Source of the DNA: Chloroflexota bacterium
GTDB lineage: Bacteria > Chloroflexota > Anaerolineae > Promineifilales > Promineifilaceae
NCBI GenBank assembly: GCA_024275635.1
Contig: JAJRYT010000047.1
Coordinates: forward strand, 1-34,119
Direction of reading: 5' to 3'
Length of the DNA: 34,119 nucleotides
The position numbers and the translations under genes were made by a program. The notes beneath the pieces are model-generated. The model saw nothing but the letters and a program-made list of their open reading frames with translations. It had not been told where the DNA came from and made no database searches. Position 1 is the stretch's first letter. Every line of letters starts with the position of its first letter. Below are positions 25,020 through 32,846 of this stretch, in pieces.

Positions 25020-25079
25020 TGGTTTTGTAGTCTCGTAGTCTTGTGGTCTTGTAGTCTCCAGTCTCGCAGTCTCCAGTCT
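25020..25079. repeat. Word-repeat spacer built of GTAGTCT/AGTCTCCAG
   Basis: About 60 bases upstream of the patatin gene consist of variants of one word: TTGTAGTCTCGTAGTCTT, GTGGTCTTGTAGTCTCCA, GTCTCGCAGTCTCCAGTCTC. The unit length is irregular (7-10 bases), so it is not a simple microsatellite. The word AGTCTCCAG also forms the hairpin at 14776-14791. Confidence 0.8.
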
Positions 25080-25547
25080 CTACTCCCTCAAATCGGCCGT
25101 TTCGTCGCCAACAATGCGGCGGAGAACGGCCGTTTCCAACCGCATCAGCGCATCAATCTCCCCACCGCCGCCATAAACAACAGCCTGATCATAAACCGAT
25201 CGTTCTACAATCGTCCGAATTTGCTCCTTATGCCCAAATGGCGGCACCGATCCTACCACATAACCTGTGATTTCCTGCACCTTTTCCGCATTCGCCGTCT
25301 TCAACCGCCGCCGCGATACGCCCAGATAATCGGCCAGTCCCTTCCACGCTATCCGCGATAAGCCATTGGCAATCACCAGCGCCGGCTCCCCATCGGCCAA
25401 AAACAGCACCGATTTGATGATTTGCTCCGGCGTCACGCCTAACGCCTCGGCCGCCTCCGCCACCGTCAGCGTTTCTACCTCCAAACGCACAATCTCCGCC
25501 GGAATACTCTGCGCGGCAATAAATGCCGTCAATTCAACAGAATTCAT
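25080..25547 (-). CDS. YbaK/EbsC-type aminoacyl-tRNA deacylase
   Basis: A 155-residue single-domain protein of the YbaK/ProX editing family. Blocks EALGVTPEQIIKSVLFLADGEPALVIANG (about 36-64), the conserved lysine in IIKSVLF, and GYVVGSVPPFGHKE (about 95-108) are the family core. Members hydrolyse mischarged tRNAs in trans (for example Cys-tRNA(Pro) or Ala-tRNA(Pro)). Specificity cannot be read from sequence. A good GGAGG ribosome site precedes ATG at 25547. It lies upstream of the patatin gene, but the repeat spacer separates them. Confidence 0.92.
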   Translation of the reverse strand: MNSVELTAFIAAQSIPAEIVRLEVETLTVAEAAEALGVTPEQIIKSVLFLADGEPALVIANGLSRIAWKGLADYLGVSRRRLKTANAEKVQEITGYVVGSVPPFGHKEQIRTIVERSVYDQAVVYGGGGEIDALMRLETAVLRRIVGDETADLRE

Positions 25548-25610
25548 AATCGGTTTCCTCCTTCACTTTGCGGGCCGTGTAGCTTTGTGTAACTTAATTA
25601 TGTCTATTGT

Positions 25611-26453
25611 TCAAAATGCCGACAATCTGGAACCAAACAGTTCGGGGCGGTAAACAGCCCAAATCCGTAAAAATGGGGGCGCTACAGCGATGAGATGTTC
25701 CCAGGAACCAGGTTCCGCATCGGGGTCGGGCTTGGCGCTCTCGGAATCTTCCCAAAGGCCAATGAGTAAGAACTGATTTTGCACCAGTGTATTGATGATG
25801 GCGCTGAGCGCGTGGCGAAATTCGCGGGGGCCGACAACTTTTTGGATGGACCCATCCTCCTGCCACACATCCCAATGGGGATCGTCGAAAATCATTTCCG
25901 CGCCGTCTTTGTAGATTTGGTTTAGGGGGTAACCACGGCCGTTCCACTTCGTCTCATCCAGTTCCATCACAAAAGGATTGGCGAATTGCAGCCGATAATA
26001 ACCGCCGGGACGCATGATGCGGGCCACATGTTGTAAAACGACGCCCGCGTCGGGCGAAAAGTTGATGGCGTAAGGATGCCAGACGAGATCGAAGCTGTCG
26101 TCATCGAAAACAGACAAATCGCGCATGTCGCCCTGAACGATGCGGAGGGGATAGCCGTAATGGTCGGCCGCCTGTTTGTCACGGGCTAACTGGGTGTCTG
26201 ACAAATCGAAGACGGTGACGTTGGCCCCCAGCAGGCCGAATACGGCCGTTTGTTGGCCGCCGCCGCTGGCCAAGCATAGGATATCTTTGCCGGTCAAACT
26301 ATCGAAGAGGCCAGACGGCGCTTCGCCCAATGAATTCAACCAGGCGCGGGCTTTTTGTGCGTTCAGATCGAGAAACGGGCGGGTGTAGGTGTAGTTGGCC
26401 TGGGCCAATGCGTTCCACCGTTCTTTGTTATATTGAATGAGATCGTCCATCAT
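25611..26453 (-). CDS. SAM-dependent class I methyltransferase
   Basis: A 280-residue cytoplasmic protein. Motif I is ILCLASGGGQQTAVFGLLGANVTVFDLSDTQLARD (about 57-92), then IVQGDMRDLSVFDDDSFDLVWHPYAINF (about 104-131) and MRPGGYYRLQFANPF (about 147-161). These are the Methyltransf_11/25 landmarks. The target is unknown. The rest of the C-terminus, including the ARREFRHALSAII-like helical stretch, is typical of small-molecule methyltransferases in this family. ATG at 26453 is preceded by AGGAG. It is the last gene before the insertion element. Confidence 0.9.
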   Translation of the reverse strand: MMDDLIQYNKERWNALAQANYTYTRPFLDLNAQKARAWLNSLGEAPSGLFDSLTGKDILCLASGGGQQTAVFGLLGANVTVFDLSDTQLARDKQAADHYGYPLRIVQGDMRDLSVFDDDSFDLVWHPYAINFSPDAGVVLQHVARIMRPGGYYRLQFANPFVMELDETKWNGRGYPLNQIYKDGAEMIFDDPHWDVWQEDGSIQKVVGPREFRHALSAIINTLVQNQFLLIGLWEDSESAKPDPDAEPGSWEHLIAVAPPFLRIWAVYRPELFGSRLSAF

Positions 26454-26584
26454 TTACTCCTGTTGTGATTGTTCCCAGCCACGGCGAAAAATGCCCATGA
26501 ATACCCAGTCTACGTAACGGCCGTAAAATCACTTTCTTTCCGTGTAGCATAATTCCTCTAGTTTTCGTAGCGCGATTTGCTAAA

Positions 26585-28210
26585 GGGTGTGTTTCATTTC
26601 AGTTGAACGTCAACCCGCCAATGGTAATTGTGCATAACTTTGTTTTGTAATAGATGTGTGAGCGTTTCCGCCTACAGACTGTATTTTAGTTGACCGCTTT
26701 GAGGGCCTTGACAGGGTTGGTAAAGAAACCTCTTCTGGCCAGTCACGCTTATACAAACGTTGCTGGTGCCGTTGCTTACGAAAACGGTATAGGCGTTTAC
26801 GCGCCAACATCGACAAAAAGTTGTCGATGTTACTGGAAAATGAAAGGCTTGGGCAACGTTGTAAACATAGATTAGGAAAAACACTGATATTTTTTGCTTT
26901 ATCCGTGTTTACCCTTTTTTGCCAGCGAAGTCTGGTAAAAGACGTAGCCACTTTACGAAGGATTTTTTGCTGGCTGGCTGAACGTCCTCTCTCTTGAGAC
27001 ATCTGGCGAAAAGTGATTGCCAGGGAGTAAGCCTGACCATTGAGCAAGCGGCGTGTCTGTTTTAATATCCAGAGTTGGCGATTAGGGTCGTCCTCACCAT
27101 AGAGCGCGTTGGCTACTTGCCAGAAGTATTCATAGGCGTGAATGAAATCCAGGATGAGGGTGAAGTCTGCGAAGCGCGTGGCAAGGTGATTTTGAAGTGA
27201 TTTATCGCCATCGCAAAGCATGACCCAATGTTGGCTATGGTCACCCATTCGTTTCTCAACCTCGCCTTGCAAGCGGTCCAAGGCTGCATCTTTGCCCTGT
27301 AGCGTACCCCAAATCTGTTTGTGCTGGGGGCGAGAGCGGTTGAGGTCAGTTTTGGTTTCCCCCTCTTTCAGGAGGCTGGCCATTACATCGTCCACTGAGC
27401 GAGGCGCAGGTTGGATGGTATATATTGCCGTAGCGGTCACGGCTTTCTTGCGACTGCGGGCTTCCCCACGCTTCAGGCGGACTTTATCCTTGTTGGCGCT
27501 CGCCTTAATAATGATGGGAACGCCTTTACCAGCAGCTTGCAGAGCCAAAACAGACGCTTCTTCCTCGACTGGCGGTGGCGGCTTTTGCTTATAATACGCC
27601 TCGACATCAGCCGCATCTGTTTCAACAAACTGCTGCGTACATCGTGTAGAAAGGCGAATCCCTAGAAAACGGTTAACCATCTTGACTTCTTTGGCAAAGG
27701 GAATGTAGACGCTCAACTCATCATGAAGTTCCCGCAAAAAATCAGAGTAGCCATCTTTTCCTAAGCCTAGCTCGGCATCCAGAGGACTATAACCACCCTC
27801 ATTTTTGCGGTAAAAGTAAGGTCGAGTGATTGACAATTCGCCAAAGATGGAGAAATAGTCGCGTGATTTTTCGCTATGATAAGGCAAAGTTTTACCAGCC
27901 TCGTTGACTGCTTCTTTTCGTGGATACGTTTGTGAACGCATATCAAAGAATAGTTGCATTAGATTTGCGCCCAGGCGCAAGAGTTGCTCGAAGAGATGGC
28001 GCTCCATTTGATCAGCCGAACAATTTTGACCATCGTCACCTGTCACCGTTGATAGTAACATTTCAAAGTCGGTTTTTACTTTTTGCTGTATCATGGGTAT
28101 TGAATTGAAAGTCATGCTTATCTCCCTGCGTTATGGTTTTGTCGAATCTATAACTTACCAGGAAAGCGACATGTCTTTCAACCAGTTCTCAACTCATTTG
28201 AAACACACCC
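26585..28210 (-). mobile_element. ISKra4-like insertion sequence with imperfect terminal inverted repeats
   Basis: The left end AAAGGGTGTGTTTCATTTCAGTTGA-like stretch (26582-26606) matches the reverse complement of 28189-28213 at 21 of 25 positions, with the outer GGGTGTGTTTCA perfect. Between them lies one transposase gene. I saw no convincing direct target repeat beside the ends. Total length is about 1.63 kb. It contains no ACGGCCGT. The exact end bases are uncertain by 1-3 nt. Confidence 0.8.
26610..28115 (-). pseudogene. ISKra4-family transposase, catalytic C-terminal region lost
   Basis: The open frame has 501 codons from ATG at 28115 (GGGAGA ribosome site). The N-terminal two thirds are typical ISKra4: FGELSITRPYFYRKNEGGYSPLDAELGL (about 92-119), IYTIQP, then VMLCDGDKSLQNHLATRF and LILDFIHAYEYFWQVANALYGE (the first two acidic catalytic positions). 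Intact members next carry a GxVVE(S/G)AC...KxRMEG(x)G(M/K)RW block with the catalytic Glu. Here, after RKVATSFTR, it is replaced by about 45 unrelated residues and resumes at the normal tail YRFRKQRHQQRLY. An internal deletion or rearrangement has therefore removed the third catalytic residue, and the enzyme is probably inactive. Confidence 0.75.
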
Positions 28211-28393
28211 CTTGACAATCTCTTCTAGCCATGGCAAACGCGCCATCGGGGGAGAGATGTGATATGCTATCTTACGAACGCACTGAGCAATATGAAGGGA
28301 AGCAACTCGACTATTTCACTATTTCAGTTATTGGGAAATCTCAAGGTATTTACCCGTTGGAATGATACGTGTTAAGCAACGAAGCGCCATAAA
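28211..28393. other. Spacer between insertion sequence and helicase gene
   Basis: About 180 AT-leaning bases without a gene. ATGGCAAACGCGCCAT (28232-28247) forms a short hairpin (ATGGC/GCCAT). A TTGACA (28212-28217) sits right at the IS edge, but no well-spaced -10 box follows, so no promoter is claimed. No good ribosome site precedes the helicase ATG. Confidence 0.4.
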
Positions 28394-31300
28394 ATGAAAC
28401 ATATTTCTGCCGAACAATTCGCCGAGTTTGCTGGTAGTGATATTTCCCGATGGCGTCTGCTGGAACAACATGTGCTGCACCATCCCAAATTTGGCACAGG
28501 TACGATAATCTCTGTCGTTAGCCTAAATGCTAACTTGATCATAAATGTTCGCTTTGATGAGTTAATTGCCGGCATCAACGAGAGGAAGTTTGAACTAAAA
28601 GTGTTGGGTATCTGTGGTGGTATCTTTTTGCCTTTCGATCTGGCAGCAACGGTTCTGAGCCAGGAGTCCCCTGCATCAACACCAACGCCAGCACCAACTA
28701 ATCAGCAACCGGCGACCCCGTCCACACCCGAGTTGCCAAATCCTCAATTCGAATCTGGCCAGGAAGTGGTTGTTCATGCGAATCGCGAGCGCGGCATGAT
28801 TACTAAACCACCTTTCTGGAGCCAGGTGGAATGGCAGTATGAAGTGTTTTTCTCCGGGCGTGATCGGCGTATTTACCGTGAATCGGATCTGTCTCTTCCG
28901 AAATATATATCGGGTTGGAGTGATCGAGGGGACTTGTTGCGTAATCTTGCTTTCATCAAGCTGCGCCGCCCGCTTAGTGATAACCTGTATGGTCTGTATG
29001 GTTCTCGTACACAATTCGAGGTATACCAGTTTCGTCCGGCCGTTAAGTTTCTCAACAACCCGGACCAACGCCTGCTAATCGCTGATGAAGTTGGTTTGGG
29101 CAAAACAATTGAAGCCGGGATCATTTATTTAGAATTACAGGCCCGCCTTGATCTGAACCAGGTTTTAGTCGTTTGTCCTTCCAGCCTGCGTTTTAAATGG
29201 CAGGATGAGATGAAGCTACGCTTTGACGAAGAATTTGACATATTGGATGCGAATGCCTTCCGCCGCCTTGTTGACCGGAATAAACGGTACAGAGGGCAGA
29301 GCCGACTGCGGGGAATCATCTCGCTAGAGCTAATCAGGCGGCGCGATTTTGCGGATATGTTGGAAACCTTGCAAATGTCTTTTGATCTGGTGATCATCGA
29401 TGAAGCTCACCATTGCCGTAATTCGTCCACGCTATCACACAATATTGCAACCGTTTTGTCAGAAAATGCCGATGCCATGCTTTTGCTAACAGCGACACCG
29501 CTGCAAATTGGTGATGAAGATCTATTTAGTTTGTTACGGATTCTCTCCCCTGGTGAATTTGACAACCTGGAAGTATTTCGGGATCGTTTGGAACCTAACC
29601 AATTCGTAAATCGTTCCGCGCAAATATTGGCTACCGGAGATCATCGGCGGGCGCTCAAAGAGCTACTTCAGGTTGAAAAGACCAAAGCACGTCGCCGATT
29701 TTTTGGTAACCCTTATTACCAAGAAGTGTTGCACCATCTACGAAAATCGTCCTTAACCTCTCAAGAATTAGTGCTGGCCCAACGCCGCCTGGTGGAATTG
29801 AACACCCTGGCTACCATTTTTACACGCACCCGTAAAAGAGAAATTGCTGAACATACAGCGACCCGGGCAGCTTTCACCCTCCAAGTGAGATTTACGCCAG
29901 TTGAAGCCCGCTTCTACCAGGCCATAATCCACCACGTACGCCAGGAATTCGCGCGACTGCACGGCAAGAAAATGGTCTCCGGATGGGTCTCCATTATGCG
30001 TGAGCGCCAGGCAGCATCGTGTATCTCGGCAGCCCGCCAACGCTTTGCAGACATCGCGACTGAAACAGATCTCAATTCTGAAGAGGAAGCATCCTTGGAT
30101 ACGGCCGTTGTTAATGAGTGGGACGAATCAGATTTGCGTAGCGGCCGGAAAGGCAAGCATAATTGGTTCAGGCGTTGGGCTCGCGAAACACCGGAGCCTC
30201 CAGTGGATTCCAAATTCAATGTCTTTCGAGAAACGTTACAAAAAGTCCTGGCCGAAGACGAAACGACGAAGGTATTGGTTTTCTCCTTTTTCCGAGACAC
30301 CATTGATTATCTTTACCGACAGCTCAGGCGCCTGGGTGTTGGCGTATTGCAGATTCATGGTGGATTTAAGGTGACGGAAAGGCCGGGCATAATTGATCGG
30401 TTCCGATCCGAACCCAACATCCGGGTGCTGATCTCCTCCGAAGTGGGCGCCGAAGGTCTCGATTTTCAATTCTGCAACACCATCTTTAACTACGATTTAC
30501 CCTGGAATCCTATGCGCGTGGAGCAGCGTATCGGCCGCGTTGACCGGTTTGGACAAAAATCAGCTAAGATTCGTATTTACAATCTGATCATTGAAGACTC
30601 TATCGAGTCGCGTATCCTGAAGCGCCTCTATGATCGTATCGGCCTTTTCCAACGCGCAATAGGTGACATTGAGGCCATACTGGGTGAAGAAATTCGTGAG
30701 CTTTCGCGCCAGGTGTATACCGCTGAACTTAGTCCCAGTGAGGAAGAGGCATTGGCCGAACAAGCGGCACAAAATATCATTCGGCGACAACAAGAAATGG
30801 AGGATTTCGAGAAGAAGCGTTTACAATTCATGGGTCAGGAAGCGATATTTTCCACGTTGGTTAACCAAACTATTGAATCCGGCAACTTCGTGTCGGATGT
30901 TGAGGTGCGCGGGCTGGTGGAAACCTTCATTAAGGCAGCTTTTCCTCGTTCACAGCTTAGTACGAATCGTCGTCCACGGGACGGTACTTATGCATTAGAC
31001 GTGAACACAGACTTGGTAATGCACATGCGAGATTACATCGTGAATAAAATGCCGTATGATAAAACCGCTCAAAGCTTCTTGGGGAAAATTACGCCAGGGA
31101 AAATATTGCCCGTTACATTTTCCAGCGAGATGGCTTCTCAACGCAAGCTGCTGCAATTTATCACGCCTCGCCACCCATTATCGCAAGCTGCCATCGCTTA
31201 TTGGAACAAAGATATTGATCCTGTCAACAAGCCAGCTTATTTCGGACTAAAGACAAACGACGCGCCTCCAGGACTATATTATCTTTTCTTGTTCGAACTA

Positions 31301-31780
31301 GAAGCGCGTGGGGCAGAACAAACTTACCGCTTGGTACCGGTTGTTGTTCTAGCAGAAAATGGAGATGTCCACACAGCCCTTTCGCAAAAAGTCATGCGCC
31401 TAATTCAATCGTGCTCTTACGCACCAATGCCTCCTTATCCCAGCCTGGAAAACGACGATTTTGATGAAGCTGAAAGGGTGGCCCTTCTATATATGACACT
31501 GCGACGGAATGAACTTGAAACAGAGATTAAGCGCGCAAATAGCGCTTTAGTTAATGCTCGACGGACCGCGAAACAACAGTCCTTTGAAGCCAAGTTTAAT
31601 CGGGTGGAAGAAGCGCACAACAAGGCGAAAGATCAGCGCATTCGTCGAATGCGTGAAGTACAAATGCGCAACCTCCGGGCTGGTTTTGAGATGAGCTTGG
31701 CTGAAATTGAAAATCTGCGCAACATTTCGGTAAGTTTCAGTCTGGTACTCAAAGGCTGTCTAACTATTACTGTTGATTAA
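28394..31780 (+). CDS. RapA/HepA-type SNF2 helicase
   Basis: A 1128-residue SF2 ATPase. Residues about 20-75 (HHPKFGTGTIISVV ... NVRFDE) and about 118-168 (GQEVVVHANRERGMI ... IYRESDL) look like two Tudor/KOW-like modules, separated by a Pro/Thr-rich linker (91-118). The SNF2 core follows: Walker A DEVGLGKTIEAG (231-242), DEAH (336-339), motif III LLTATPL (364-370), then the second RecA lobe with VLVFSFFRDTIDYL, IHGG and the arginine-finger motif QRIGRVDRFGQ. The C-terminal 350 residues are helical and unassigned, ending with a coiled-coil-like EAKFNRVEEAHNKAKDQRIRRM. The domain order matches RapA/HepA, which remodels stalled RNA polymerase. Similar proteins occur in phage-defence islands, but no partner genes are here. 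ATG at 28394 follows an in-frame TAA and lacks a clear ribosome site. Confidence 0.9.
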   Translation: MKHISAEQFAEFAGSDISRWRLLEQHVLHHPKFGTGTIISVVSLNANLIINVRFDELIAGINERKFELKVLGICGGIFLPFDLAATVLSQESPASTPTPAPTNQQPATPSTPELPNPQFESGQEVVVHANRERGMITKPPFWSQVEWQYEVFFSGRDRRIYRESDLSLPKYISGWSDRGDLLRNLAFIKLRRPLSDNLYGLYGSRTQFEVYQFRPAVKFLNNPDQRLLIADEVGLGKTIEAGIIYLELQARLDLNQVLVVCPSSLRFKWQDEMKLRFDEEFDILDANAFRRLVDRNKRYRGQSRLRGIISLELIRRRDFADMLETLQMSFDLVIIDEAHHCRNSSTLSHNIATVLSENADAMLLLTATPLQIGDEDLFSLLRILSPGEFDNLEVFRDRLEPNQFVNRSAQILATGDHRRALKELLQVEKTKARRRFFGNPYYQEVLHHLRKSSLTSQELVLAQRRLVELNTLATIFTRTRKREIAEHTATRAAFTLQVRFTPVEARFYQAIIHHVRQEFARLHGKKMVSGWVSIMRERQAASCISAARQRFADIATETDLNSEEEASLDTAVVNEWDESDLRSGRKGKHNWFRRWARETPEPPVDSKFNVFRETLQKVLAEDETTKVLVFSFFRDTIDYLYRQLRRLGVGVLQIHGGFKVTERPGIIDRFRSEPNIRVLISSEVGAEGLDFQFCNTIFNYDLPWNPMRVEQRIGRVDRFGQKSAKIRIYNLIIEDSIESRILKRLYDRIGLFQRAIGDIEAILGEEIRELSRQVYTAELSPSEEEALAEQAAQNIIRRQQEMEDFEKKRLQFMGQEAIFSTLVNQTIESGNFVSDVEVRGLVETFIKAAFPRSQLSTNRRPRDGTYALDVNTDLVMHMRDYIVNKMPYDKTAQSFLGKITPGKILPVTFSSEMASQRKLLQFITPRHPLSQAAIAYWNKDIDPVNKPAYFGLKTNDAPPGLYYLFLFELEARGAEQTYRLVPVVVLAENGDVHTALSQKVMRLIQSCSYAPMPPYPSLENDDFDEAERVALLYMTLRRNELETEIKRANSALVNARRTAKQQSFEAKFNRVEEAHNKAKDQRIRRMREVQMRNLRAGFEMSLAEIENLRNISVSFSLVLKGCLTITVD

Positions 31781-32130
31781 GGGCTTAAACCACTGCCTCT
31801 GGCAGTGGAATCAGCAAAGGTTCTACCGTTGTAGCGAGTATTTCTTTTACCAGTTTGATTAAGGAAAAATGCCCTTGATGATCATATTCAAAACTCAGAA
31901 AACGGTGCTGGGGGCAACATCTGTAGTCATGCGGATATTGTATCAGTATGGTCAGATTGGATGAAGATCGCATACGAAAATATGCAAAGTTGTAAAGCAA
32001 GAAAGATGCCGATGCCGATGCTACATAAAGAAGTTTGTTTGAATAGGTAAGTAACAGCGCACCTTCTAGGTGCATCAATTCAAGCCACCCCCTTTGGGGG
32101 TGGTCATTGACTGATTATCTGCTCTCTTGC
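31781..32130. mobile_element. Hairpin-bounded small element, possibly IS200/IS605-derived or MITE
   Basis: A 350-base gene-free stretch. Near the left edge CCACTGCC-TCT-GGCAGTGG (31790-31808) is a perfect 8-bp stem. Near the right edge GCACC-TTCTA-GGTGC (32059-32073) and CCACCCCC-TTT-GGGGGTGG (32085-32103) are two more stems. Subterminal hairpins without classical inverted ends are the hallmark of IS200/IS605 elements. A weak 97-codon minus frame (31785-32078) spans it but shows no recognisable transposase motif. It separates the helicase stop from the ilvD remnant. The first hairpin may also terminate helicase transcription. Confidence 0.4.
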
Positions 32131-32132
32131 CT

Positions 32133-32356
32133 ATCTGCCCGGAAGCGCAAGAGGGCGGCCCCATTGCCCTGGTGCAGGATGGCGACACCATCACCATCAA
32201 TTCGGTTGCCAACAGCATTGAAGTGGCTGTCCCCGATGAGGAATGACTGCCCGCCGCGGCAATTGGTCGCCACCGTACAAATACACGCGCGGATGGTTGT
32301 ACAAGTACATCAAGAACGTCAGATCAGCTTCAGAAGGGTGTATAACGGACGAATAA
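32133..32356 (+). pseudogene. ilvD: 3' remnant of dihydroxy-acid dehydratase (ilvD)
   Basis: Translation from 32133 gives [20 protein letters not shown] and on to [13 protein letters not shown], then TGA at 32244. Shifting by one base (from 32243) restores [37 protein letters not shown] and TAA at 32354-32356. Together these are the C-terminal ~75 residues of IlvD (branched-chain amino acid synthesis). A single missing A near 32241-32243 explains the break. The 5' nine tenths of the gene are absent, and homology begins sharply about 30 bases past the hairpin element. This is a truncated and frameshifted relic. Confidence 0.85.
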
Positions 32357-32357
32357 A

Positions 32358-32795
32358 ATGACAAATATTGTTATCCTGGTATTGGTCGCCATTGTGGGCG
32401 GCGCGGCCGTTACGTTGCAGGCGCAGTTTATGGGGACGAGGGATCAGAGTCTGGGAACGCTGGAAAGTGTGTTCATCACTTACAGCAGCGGCGGACTGTT
32501 GATAGGTCTGACGATGTTGCTGATGCGCGGCGGCAATTTACAAGCGTGGCGCAGCGTGCCGCCGTATGCGCTGTTAGCCAGTGTGGTTGGCTTGATTATT
32601 GTCGGCAGTATTGGCTATGTTACGCCGCGCTTGGGGCTGGTAGCGACCTTTACTATTTTTGTGGCGGTCCAATTTATCTCGGCCGCTTTGATGGATCATT
32701 TTGGTTTGTTGGGGGCAGCGGTACGGCCGATTGACCTGTCCACATTGGCGGGGATGGTTGTTGTGCTTGTGGGGGTGTGGCTGATTATTCGTTGA
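32358..32795 (+). CDS. DMT-superfamily transporter, DUF606/YdcZ type
   Basis: A 145-residue membrane protein with about four or five hydrophobic helices (1-20, 36-58, 68-88, 92-113, 123-144), matching the small DUF606 (YdcZ) half-size DMT transporters. Blocks VGGAAVTLQAQFMG, LESVFITYSSGGLLIGL and VTPRLGLVATFTIFVAVQFISAALMDHFG are characteristic. Substrate is unknown. Members often act as pairs or homodimers. The ATG lies one base after the ilvD-remnant stop, so it was probably translated after ilvD. It may lack a good promoter now. GC content and GCGGCCGTTACG-like words resemble the native chromosome. Confidence 0.9.
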   Translation: MTNIVILVLVAIVGGAAVTLQAQFMGTRDQSLGTLESVFITYSSGGLLIGLTMLLMRGGNLQAWRSVPPYALLASVVGLIIVGSIGYVTPRLGLVATFTIFVAVQFISAALMDHFGLLGAAVRPIDLSTLAGMVVVLVGVWLIIR

Positions 32796-32807
32796 CCAAA
32801 TGGTGTA

Positions 32808-32839
32808 GGGAACGGCCGTCACGAGGGACGTCCGTTCCC
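32808..32839. terminator. Bidirectional hairpin between convergent genes
   Basis: GGGAACGGCCGTC (32808-32820) faces GACGTCCGTTCCC (32827-32839) with one mismatch and a 6-base loop. It lies between the transporter stop (32795) and the lipoprotein stop (32847), which point toward each other. The left arm contains an ACGGCCGT copy. Confidence 0.65.
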
Positions 32840-32846
32840 TTCATCC

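Noticed and set aside
25611..31780. DISARM or other named phage-defence system from methyltransferase plus SNF2 helicase
   Set aside because: The methyltransferase is a small-molecule-type class I enzyme on the other strand beyond an insertion sequence. No drmA, drmB or nuclease gene is seen.
32107..32361. 84-codon plus frame as a new gene
   Set aside because: It is the wrong frame of the ilvD remnant. Correct frames give clear IlvD C-terminal sequence.
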